Virus record (IMG/VR): IMGVR_UViG_3300021225_000101
Location: 1 to 28,328 of that record
DNA: 28,328 nucleotides
Reading direction: 5' to 3' (one strand)
DNA from: a virus
The notes below the pieces were generated by a model, which was not told where the DNA came from, did not search any database, and saw only the letters and a list, made by a program, of their open reading frames with translations. The position numbers and the translations under genes are program-made. Positions 20,820 through 27,616 of the stretch are shown piece after piece (position 1 is the stretch's first letter; each line of letters begins with the position of its first letter).

Positions 20820-21076
20820 CCCACTCGTGCCTCTGTTGGTTGATTTATAGCGCCAACAATTGCTTGCGCCCAATCCTGCCAATTATCAAACACATATGGG
20901 CCGGGAATGCCTTCGTTCACAAAAACATCAATTGCCTTTAAACCAGCCGCCCACTCTTTCCAGTTCTCTTCCCCGGCTGGGATGGATAACTGCTGGCCTG
21001 CATACGCCTCGCACATGAGCGATGCCCATGAGTCCCAAGTGTGGAAGCGAGGATCGTAAACAAGCGCCAGTGCCAT
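20816..21076 (-). CDS. Small tryptophan-rich hypothetical protein
   Basis: 86 aa from the ATG at 21076, chosen because the GGAAG ribosome-binding site precedes it and it starts directly after the hub gene's stop; the longer frame overlaps the hub gene more. It has ALVYDPRFHTWDSWASLMCE, EENWKEWAAGLKAIDVFVNE and YVFDNWQDWAQAIVGAINQP, with six Trp. It is acidic and helical. The stop overlaps the ACP start (ATGA). No known family; it may be a tail or assembly protein, or a partner of the acyl cassette. Confidence 0.7.
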   Translation of the reverse strand: MALALVYDPRFHTWDSWASLMCEAYAGQQLSIPAGEENWKEWAAGLKAIDVFVNEGIPGPYVFDNWQDWAQAIVGAINQPTEARVG

Positions 21077-21077
21077 A

Positions 21078-22910
21078 TTAACTTCCGTAAGGGCGTACAT
21101 CGCCCACATTGGCACTCAGCAAGACTCTACCCATCTGGTAGTCGCCATCCTGAACATTGCTGGTAAAGCGCAAACGCAATTCGCGTCGCTGTTCGCGCAT
21201 ATCAATCTTGCCCGTATTGGGGCTAAACACATAAGGCGTGGAGGTTACATCTGTGCCTTGAGCAAACGGCCTACCAGTCACTTGCAAACTCATGTCGCCA
21301 GACTGAATGAAGTCAGGTTCAACACGCTCAAGATGCAACCAGAAGTTTTCTCCAACACCGCCTTGAGGAACTTGCGGAGATTGGCTCGGGCCACCGCCAA
21401 CCCATCCAAGGTCAGAGGTCTCAAAGTAAGACTCAATCGCATCAATGTTCTGGCCGTTGATTGCGTTTGTTCCAATTTCGTGTTGCCACAAAGTGATGCG
21501 GCCAGCAGTCGTATTGAATGTGGCCGTGACGGTTCCAGACGCTGTAGCATCTTCACTTAGCGTGACCGTGTAATAACCAGCAGTCGCACTAGGTGCAATT
21601 GCAATGATCAAAGAGTTGTCAGCGATACCTGTGCCAATGACCAATTGACCCAATGAAATTTGGTTGGTAACAGGAACTTCAATTGCTGGGTTCCCGCTGA
21701 CCGTTGTCACCGTTGCAGAAAAAATCTCTTCTTGAGTTGATAGGTCTGTTCCAGCATTGATGGGGTACTTGAACACTTGAGAGAAATATCCAGCAGTGCG
21801 ACGAGCACCAAGAGCCTGTCCACCGTCATACCAACAGTTCTCGCGGATGTTGTAGATCACGCAATCGTTGCACTCTTCGCTGTCGCCAGAAGGGAAGAAC
21901 CACCAAATCTCGCCAAAGCGAGGAACCTTTTGTGCCCACACTTTTTGACGCTGTGCATAGTTCAGATTGTCAAAGAAGTAGTTCTGGTTCATGGTGTTTG
22001 GAATTTCCTTCACAACACCGTTGTAGAGCAAGAAGCGGTCAACGCCACACCAGTAGTAGATGCCGTCATACTCAATGACAGACTGCGACGACAAGATAGA
22101 CGACTGGCTGGAAATAATGTCATACCGCCAGTAAAAAGTCTGAGGCGTGCCACCCACCGTAATTGTGGTGGGGTTGTATGAAACTCGGATCAATGAGTCC
22201 AAAGACCAGAACAATCCAGATGGAGCGTTTGAACCGCCTCGAACTGGCAAGCCTTTGACAATTTTGGTTGATGCCACATTGGTCTCATTGGCATCTGCGC
22301 CGTTCCAGTTGTATGGATCGCCAGCGGCTGAATTCTTGATCAGGCCGTTATCTCCATACACAAACACATACGGGTGCAAAACAACCACGCCGCCAGAAAC
22401 TTCAATTGGGTCTCCAGTAGGCGTTGGGCCAGCAGAGTCTGTGAGTTGGGCCATCGTTGTGCCGTTGATGTCACCAGCCAATACTGGGGTCACAACAGTT
22501 TGGTCAATCTCAGCCAAATTCTGTCCGGGATGGGCAAGCAACAATTGATTGCCAGAGCCTTGTGAATCAAACAAAGAATCAAACTGCCACAGATTCAAAT
22601 CTGAAGGCGTGAAGTTTGATAGCGTAAATTCGCTCACGCCAGCACCAACACCGTTGTTGTCAATGTTGATGACTTCAAGGCCATTGTTGTAGCCGTTGAA
22701 AATCTGGTTGATGCCGTCTACAGAGTTGACATAGATGCCTCGAGAATATCCCAACGCATCATTTGTAATTGAGCGGTAGCCCCAAATCTTGCGAGGACGA
22801 CCACGCTGGAATCTAACCCAGCGGCCATCCGTATAAAAGTTTTTGTCAAAGACAGTGCCGTCCCGCTGTACACCGGGAAGGGTGTCAATCGAAAAAACTT
22901 TTTTTGTCAC
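21078..22910 (-). CDS. P22 gp10-like tail hub / DNA-stabilisation protein
   Basis: 610 aa, GTG start at 22910 (GTGA overlap with the previous gene). The N-terminal KVFSIDTLPGVQRDGTVFDK, GRWVRFQRGRPRKIWGYRS and WSLDSLIRVSYNPTT are typical of P22 gp10-like hub proteins, which form a beta-propeller hexamer that closes the portal channel and carries the tail needle or fibres. Residues about 388-465 look like an inserted beta domain (EEIFSATVTTVSGNPAIEVP up to ATASGTVTATFNTTAG), unlike the propeller around it. The C-terminus has ELRLRFTSNVQDGDYQMGRV. It is among the key pieces of evidence for a podovirus. Confidence 0.85.
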   Translation of the reverse strand: MTKKVFSIDTLPGVQRDGTVFDKNFYTDGRWVRFQRGRPRKIWGYRSITNDALGYSRGIYVNSVDGINQIFNGYNNGLEVINIDNNGVGAGVSEFTLSNFTPSDLNLWQFDSLFDSQGSGNQLLLAHPGQNLAEIDQTVVTPVLAGDINGTTMAQLTDSAGPTPTGDPIEVSGGVVVLHPYVFVYGDNGLIKNSAAGDPYNWNGADANETNVASTKIVKGLPVRGGSNAPSGLFWSLDSLIRVSYNPTTITVGGTPQTFYWRYDIISSQSSILSSQSVIEYDGIYYWCGVDRFLLYNGVVKEIPNTMNQNYFFDNLNYAQRQKVWAQKVPRFGEIWWFFPSGDSEECNDCVIYNIRENCWYDGGQALGARRTAGYFSQVFKYPINAGTDLSTQEEIFSATVTTVSGNPAIEVPVTNQISLGQLVIGTGIADNSLIIAIAPSATAGYYTVTLSEDATASGTVTATFNTTAGRITLWQHEIGTNAINGQNIDAIESYFETSDLGWVGGGPSQSPQVPQGGVGENFWLHLERVEPDFIQSGDMSLQVTGRPFAQGTDVTSTPYVFSPNTGKIDMREQRRELRLRFTSNVQDGDYQMGRVLLSANVGDVRPYGS

Positions 22911-24145
22911 GAGAATACCCCGCCAGAAACGCCACCAGTGAAGTTGCCAGTGCCAACAATTGCCAGCCCAGTGGCAGACAATGTGGAACGCAACACTCCA
23001 AGAACAGCAATGTTGAACTCACCCGATGCCGCATGGTAGATACCAGTTGTTGGCTCAGACGCAAAGTTCAAAGATGGGTTGGACACAGTGCCGTTAAGCA
23101 AACTGATCGCAGAAGAACCAGCCAACACCGTGTTGGCGTTGAGCAAGTTCACAGAGTCACAAATCAGCGTCGCTTGGTTACCTGCGGCAATTGTGGCCGT
23201 GGATGCACCACCTACGCCCGTGCTAACTGTGAGTGTGTATGAGCCTGCTGTCGTCGCGTTTTGCACATAGTAAACCTGCACAGTCTGCGGAACGATGATG
23301 GTCACATTACCAGTCAGCGTGCCCGTGTACTTCTGGATCACATTTGATGCCTCTGCGGCGGTCAATGTGTAGGTTCCATTGGTCACATTTTTGGTCAACT
23401 GTGTGAAGTTGAACTGTGTCGATTTACCCAAGCCAACCGTATAAAAAGTTGATCCGCTACAAACAATGATGGCCGAATCGGAAGGCTGGAAGATGATCGT
23501 AGATGAGCCGTTGATAGTGTCACCACCAGAACCAGCCACAGTCAAAGCGCCCGTACCGCCGTTACGCAAGAACATGAACCAGTTGTCGCCAAGGGTTGAT
23601 GCGCTTGAAAGAGTCAAAGTGCCAGCGCCACCAGTCCACACATAGGTGTTTGAGCGGTCAGACGATAGCGCAGTGTAATTGGATGAGAAGGTCGTAACAG
23701 GCTGAGACTGGTTCAGAGTCTGGCCGATAGCCAGCAAGCCATATCCAGCCAGCGTAGCGGCATCTGCGCCAGAAGAGCCAATACCAAAAGCAATGATGCC
23801 CCAAGTGCCATAGACATCAGGATTTTCAGTGATATAGATGTACTGCGCTTCGCCTGCGGCCACAGTCACAATCGTGTTCTGGCCCGTGAAGTCATAGACC
23901 GTGAAGTCGTTTACGCCGACATTTCGGATCAGGGCGTCTTGACCAACAGAGGCTTGGTTGGCAGGAGGCATCCACAACTGCGCATTGTTGGTGGCAGTGA
24001 CCTCCATGATGCGTGCGGCGGCATCGTTGGTTGCAGTGCCGTTAATAGGCCACTCCAACTGCAAATCCGCACTTAGCGTGATGGCACGATAAGAGACATC
24101 CGTTGGTTGGACGACATTACCAGTAAAAGGGCTGTTGTAACTCAT
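22907..24145 (-). CDS. Tail fibre-like beta-rich structural protein
   Basis: 412 aa from the ATG at 24145 (TAATG with the adaptor gene). It is rich in Thr, Ser, Gly, Ala and Val with many short strands: SADLQLEWPINGTATNDAAA, AQYIYITENPDVYGTWGIIA, NGTYTLTAAEASNVIQKYTG and the conserved ending NPSLNFASEPTTGIYHAASG followed by VLGVLRSTLSATGLAIVGTG. The ending is one I recognise from tail fibre proteins of several phages. It probably forms trimeric fibres on the virion near the hub. No catalytic motif was seen. Confidence 0.75.
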   Translation of the reverse strand: MSYNSPFTGNVVQPTDVSYRAITLSADLQLEWPINGTATNDAAARIMEVTATNNAQLWMPPANQASVGQDALIRNVGVNDFTVYDFTGQNTIVTVAAGEAQYIYITENPDVYGTWGIIAFGIGSSGADAATLAGYGLLAIGQTLNQSQPVTTFSSNYTALSSDRSNTYVWTGGAGTLTLSSASTLGDNWFMFLRNGGTGALTVAGSGGDTINGSSTIIFQPSDSAIIVCSGSTFYTVGLGKSTQFNFTQLTKNVTNGTYTLTAAEASNVIQKYTGTLTGNVTIIVPQTVQVYYVQNATTAGSYTLTVSTGVGGASTATIAAGNQATLICDSVNLLNANTVLAGSSAISLLNGTVSNPSLNFASEPTTGIYHAASGEFNIAVLGVLRSTLSATGLAIVGTGNFTGGVSGGVFS

Positions 24146-24780
24146 TATGAATCCACCGCTACGGCTTGACGATCAGCAGTTCTCAGTTTGTCTTCGGCCA
24201 TCAAGGTCTGCATGATCAGGTCATAGTTTTGTTGCCACATGGGCATACGCTCATCGTTCTTGAGGAACGGCATAGCCTGCAACAAAGACCCGTACAGCAA
24301 CGCTTGGGGCGCGTAGATCGTGAACCAATTCGTCTGGTTGGAAGAATCCAAAGGTTGGATGCGCTCGTAATACAGCACCTCAAAGGTGTAGTCTGTATCA
24401 GGAGTTGGGGCAACCAGCCAGTGGGTGTAGTCGTAGTCCGCAAAATAAGCGGGCGTACCAGTCTTGGTCGCATCGGGCCAATACTCACGAAGGTACTCGT
24501 ACTTGCGCAACAGCACGGGTTGGCGAACGCCAGCCACAGTAATGTTGAACGAAACCGTTTTGTGCCAGCGGGCAGGCTTGTCAATGACCGCTTGGTTGGA
24601 AACCATTGTGGATTCCTGAACGGTTAAGTTGCCAAGGAATTTGATCTGGCTGGCGATAATTTGCTCGGCCAGCATGATGAAGAGAGGGATTTTCTCGAGC
24701 GTGGCGGTGTCAGTACGCTCCAGATAGGACTGGATGTTTTCGACCAAGGAGTCATAAGTCATTACCGATGCGGTCGTCAT
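24145..24780 (-). CDS. Phage adaptor (tail-completion) protein
   Basis: 211 aa, starting MTTASVMTYDSLVENIQSYL, followed by PLFIMLAEQIIASQIKFLGN and the beta-rich VIDKPARWHKTVSFNI, YEYLREYWPDATKTGTPAYF, YFADYDYTHWLVAPTPDTDY and VLYYERIQPLDSSNQTNWFT. This is the typical layout of the podovirus adaptor family (T7 gp11 / P22 gp4 like in role) that binds under the portal. GGGGAA precedes the ATG. It lies directly downstream of the lysis genes and upstream of the fibre and hub genes. Confidence 0.85.
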   Translation of the reverse strand: MTTASVMTYDSLVENIQSYLERTDTATLEKIPLFIMLAEQIIASQIKFLGNLTVQESTMVSNQAVIDKPARWHKTVSFNITVAGVRQPVLLRKYEYLREYWPDATKTGTPAYFADYDYTHWLVAPTPDTDYTFEVLYYERIQPLDSSNQTNWFTIYAPQALLYGSLLQAMPFLKNDERMPMWQQNYDLIMQTLMAEDKLRTADRQAVAVDS

Positions 24781-24789
24781 TTGTTCCCC

Positions 24790-25131
24790 TTATCCGACAT
24801 TACGCTCAAAATGCGGGCAATCAACCAAAGATTTAAAGTTGCCTCCCCAGCGGTTTTTAGGGTGCAAAGATTCCCAAAATGTACCCAGCGGAGCAAGTGT
24901 GCTCTTGTCCCATATTATCTGCCCATCCTTAAAGAAATTCAAGTCGATGGCGCACCTTTTCAGGTGATTGGAATTAAGGGTCTTTGAGCGCCCAGTTTGT
25001 ACATAAATGGCTTGCTGTTCGGCTGTTCTGAACAGTTCGCCGCCAGTAACCACAAAGCCTTGCTCTGTAGCGTATTGAATTAGTTTGCAGGCATCAAGCA
25101 AAAATGCCGCTTGTTCTTGGCTGAGACTCAT
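24790..25131 (-). CDS. M15-family (VanY/L-alanyl-D-glutamate) peptidase, endolysin
   Basis: 113 aa. The zinc-site motif SNHLKRCAIDLNFF gives His56 and Asp63 with the usual HxxxxxxD spacing, and PHFE gives His107, with Asp104 as probable catalytic acid. GELFRTAEQQAIYVQTG and NRWGGNFKSLVDCPHFE match the M15_4 endolysin pattern. It is a small single-domain enzyme, without a signal peptide or cell-wall binding part, and should cut the peptide stem of peptidoglycan once the holin lets it through. The ATG is in an ATGA overlap with the holin gene. Confidence 0.9.
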   Translation of the reverse strand: MSLSQEQAAFLLDACKLIQYATEQGFVVTGGELFRTAEQQAIYVQTGRSKTLNSNHLKRCAIDLNFFKDGQIIWDKSTLAPLGTFWESLHPKNRWGGNFKSLVDCPHFERNVG

Positions 25132-25661
25132 TGAGAACCCCCAGCCATCTTGTTGATGGTTTCATCTTTCTCCCTGGAGCCACGGGTTGTGCCAAACTCA
25201 AAGGAGTAGATGTTGTCCAAGTAGCCAAGGAAACGCCCCAAAACAAGCGTAAAAATGCCTTTGACATACTCGTTTATGCCTTGGTCTTTCCAGACAATCC
25301 AGACCAATCCAGCAACCGCCATGACCGCCAAAAAGAACATAAGGTTGGCTCGGCTATTGACCGCTCCACGCTTGATGAACTCAGCATCACGAACACGGGC
25401 GCTGTCGCGGTCTTTGGACTCTTCCTTGAAGGTCTCAAGTTCTTGTCGAGCCTTTTCAATGCTTAACTCAATCAACCGCTCTTCGTGGTCAAACTGCGCT
25501 TGGCGCAACTTGGCAATGTCTTCTGGGCTTGGGTTATCAGGGATGTCTACCCCAAGCGTGTCCTCAACAACCTGCTTGCCCTTTGCTTGGATGGCAGATG
25601 ACAAAAGACCCAAGCCGTTTGAGGCAAGGGTCGTGAGGAGGGAGGCAAGTATTGGAATCAA
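25128..25661 (-). CDS. Holin-like three-span membrane protein
   Basis: 177 aa from a TTG at 25661 that overlaps the upstream TGA (TTGA). It has a hydrophobic N-terminus (IPILASLLTTLASNGLGLLS), a long charged coiled coil (residues 50-100), then two spans: ANLMFFLAVMAVAGLVWIVW and IFTLVLGRFLGYLDNIYSF. This arrangement matches the 3TM holin family named for gene-transfer-agent release. It should open the inner membrane for the endolysin that follows. The lack of an ATG may keep expression low. Confidence 0.8.
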   Translation of the reverse strand: MIPILASLLTTLASNGLGLLSSAIQAKGKQVVEDTLGVDIPDNPSPEDIAKLRQAQFDHEERLIELSIEKARQELETFKEESKDRDSARVRDAEFIKRGAVNSRANLMFFLAVMAVAGLVWIVWKDQGINEYVKGIFTLVLGRFLGYLDNIYSFEFGTTRGSREKDETINKMAGGSQ

Positions 25662-25873
25662 AATCCAAACACCTTTTTGACAAACTCAGCCGCCACGCCC
25701 GGCCCCATCAGCACCGCCAAGATCAGTACATACAAGAGGTACTCAATCTTGGTCATGCGCTTGGAGCCATCGTCAAACCGCGCTTGGATACCCTCGTATC
25801 TCTGAGCGCAGATCGCTTCGTGGACACTCAGTCGCTTGTCAGTTTCAGTGGCAAGTTCGTGAGTGGCTTCCAT
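25658..25873 (-). CDS. XhlA-like single-span membrane protein
   Basis: 71 aa. The N-terminal 40 residues form a helix (TETDKRLSVHEAICAQRYEG, IQARFDDGSKRM); then IEYLLYVLILAVLMGPGVAA is a membrane span, with a short basic end. This resembles the XhlA/hemolysin family often found beside holins. The start at 25873 overlaps the previous stop (TAATG). It is likely to assist lysis, but other roles, such as a spanin-like partner, are possible. Confidence 0.7.
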   Translation of the reverse strand: MEATHELATETDKRLSVHEAICAQRYEGIQARFDDGSKRMTKIEYLLYVLILAVLMGPGVAAEFVKKVFGF

Positions 25874-26031
25874 TATTCAGCGGCTTTCTGTTCCTCTGCT
25901 GGAGGCTGGAGTTGACTCTTGGCTTCGTTCTGCAAGCCGTCAATAAGTTGGAAAACTTCCTGATATGGGCGTGTACCGAGGTAGCCCATCACAGCGTTGA
26001 CAAGTTGAGTTGAAAGGGTGATTTTTTCCAT
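25873..26031 (-). CDS. 52-aa hypothetical protein, first gene of the lysis cassette
   Basis: Direct translation from the ATG at 26031 (AAAGGA eight bases upstream) gives MEKITLSTQLVNAVMGYLGT, then RPYQEVFQLIDGLQNEAKSQ and a Pro/Glu-rich tail. The MGYLGTRPYQEV pattern with VFxLI is one I recognise from small proteins in phage lysis regions. It has no membrane span. The stop overlaps the next start. Function unknown. Confidence 0.7.
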   Translation of the reverse strand: MEKITLSTQLVNAVMGYLGTRPYQEVFQLIDGLQNEAKSQLQPPAEEQKAAE

Positions 26032-26041
26032 TTTTTATCCT

Positions 26042-26518
26042 TTAAGGGGTTGAAGTAGTTGCCGTGTCAGCAGAGTTGTCTGCTGGCGCGTCTATGATAA
26101 CTTCAGCAACGGCTGGAGTCACTACCTCAACCACAGAAGGTTCAACTGGAACTTCAACAACAGGCTCTGGAATTGGACGCAATTCGCCCTTATCCCAAGC
26201 GCCAGTCTCTTGGTTCCAAGAGTAAAAGTATTCATCCACAGGCATGGGGATTGGAGGCTCCCAAAGCCAAGAGGTCGTGTTCAGAACCCAGTTGTCAAAT
26301 GGCTTGGGCGCAATGAACACATCGTTCACCTCGTCATAGGTAAAGCCAATGCCAGCGTAGTTGCCACGCAATGGACGACCTTCTGGGTGCTGGTTGCCAA
26401 GAGTGTTGTAGGAGGTCTGAATCCAGCCGTGGCCTACAGCGCCAGTGTCAATGAAATCTTGTTCAGCAACGATGACTTGGGTAACGATGCCGTTTTCTAC
26501 TTTTGCAAAATGACTCAT
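26042..26518 (-). CDS. Conserved phage structural protein (MSHFAKVENG type)
   Basis: 158 aa, beginning MSHFAKVENGIVTQVIVAEQ, then GWIQTSYNTLGNQHPEGRPL, RGNYAGIGFTYDEVNDVFIA and SWLWEPPIPMP. This is a conserved small protein of many marine and freshwater phages and is usually placed by tail fibre genes. The C-terminal 40 residues (Pro/Val/Glu-rich, ending in TATTSTP) are disordered. AAGGAA precedes the ATG. It may be a tail fibre attachment or a chaperone; the role is not established. Confidence 0.8.
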   Translation of the reverse strand: MSHFAKVENGIVTQVIVAEQDFIDTGAVGHGWIQTSYNTLGNQHPEGRPLRGNYAGIGFTYDEVNDVFIAPKPFDNWVLNTTSWLWEPPIPMPVDEYFYSWNQETGAWDKGELRPIPEPVVEVPVEPSVVEVVTPAVAEVIIDAPADNSADTATTSTP

Positions 26519-26527
26519 GTGTTTTCC

Positions 26528-27607
26528 TTATCGTGCGTTTGCGTATTTAAATGGGTTTTCGGCGAATGCCATGTAAATGTAGACTGAAGCATTTTCATTG
26601 CTACTTCCGTTTGTTGTCCTTGCCTTAAATCCATTGCTTAGAAGATCGTAATTGTTTTGTGATGAATTGCCTATGCTTGACCCATTTTCTGCTTCCGTCA
26701 AATTTGGTGCAAGTTTATTGTTGGCCTCGTTGGATGTGTTCCTAGAGGTGTCCAAAATAAGCCAGTTTGCAGATGCCGCACTTGTTCCACTTATTGCTTT
26801 CACCAAAAGAAAAGCGGGTCTGAATCCTGTGTAAACAAACGGGCCGTCCGCGCTACCGTTTCCTGTGTACTGACCAAACTTGCTATATCCAGCAACTTCA
26901 GCCCAACAATAGGCAATATAGTTGTCGCCGTTTTGATAGTTTGCGGCAGTCGCTGTGCTTCCAACATAAAAAACTGTGCTAGTTGGAACTTGCCACCAAA
27001 CCGTTGAATATGAGCCTTTTGCTCCAGTGTTATTTAAAATCAAATATTCGTCGGAAGTAAATCCTGTAAACCAAATATTCCAATTAAGTGCAGATGTCTT
27101 ATCTTTTACAAAAACAACTGAAGGAGCAACACCCAAACCGTGACCAATAGAGCGATTGGCTGAACCGTTTGCAGTCCAAGTAACAACTGAAAAACCATAA
27201 GTTGTATTTGCACTTACGGATGATGTAATTGTTCCTGCTGTATTAGTGACAGAAGAACCACTTCCAGCATTCCATGTCCAACCAACATAGGTGGTGCCAG
27301 ATTGATTTGTGCCGCCAGTACCAGACGCCTTTACTTGAAAGTATGTGCTTGCCAAGGCAGAAATCTGATCATTCAAAGTTCCTTGAGCGTCTGACGCATT
27401 TGTCGCCAAATAATTTGGCAGTGTTAACCCGGTCGATGTAAGGCGGTGGTAAAAAGAGCCGTCACTTCTAGCCTTTACCCAAGTCAAATCTGGGTAAAAA
27501 GTTGTGGTGATATTTTGCGTTGTGTTGCTACTTGCCGCTCCATTGCCTGTGTAAGTTATAGCACTGAATGCGGTTCGTCCATTTGGAACTGCGTATGTTG
27601 TTGGCAT
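26528..27607 (-). CDS. Tail fibre / receptor-binding protein
   Basis: 359 aa, beta-rich and full of Ser, Thr, Asn and Gly. It includes AFSAITYTGNGAASSNTTQN, FYPDLTWVKARSDGSFYHRL, SIGHGLGVAPSVVFVKDKTS and the ending ENASVYIYMAFAENPFKYAN. That ending and the repeated GNGS.DGPFVYTGFRPAFLLVK segment are typical of a phage tail fibre family. It is likely to bind a surface sugar or protein of the host. AAGGAAC precedes the ATG. Its base composition is more AT-rich than the other late genes. Confidence 0.8.
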   Translation of the reverse strand: MPTTYAVPNGRTAFSAITYTGNGAASSNTTQNITTTFYPDLTWVKARSDGSFYHRLTSTGLTLPNYLATNASDAQGTLNDQISALASTYFQVKASGTGGTNQSGTTYVGWTWNAGSGSSVTNTAGTITSSVSANTTYGFSVVTWTANGSANRSIGHGLGVAPSVVFVKDKTSALNWNIWFTGFTSDEYLILNNTGAKGSYSTVWWQVPTSTVFYVGSTATAANYQNGDNYIAYCWAEVAGYSKFGQYTGNGSADGPFVYTGFRPAFLLVKAISGTSAASANWLILDTSRNTSNEANNKLAPNLTEAENGSSIGNSSQNNYDLLSNGFKARTTNGSSNENASVYIYMAFAENPFKYANAR

Positions 27608-27616
27608 GGTTGTTCC

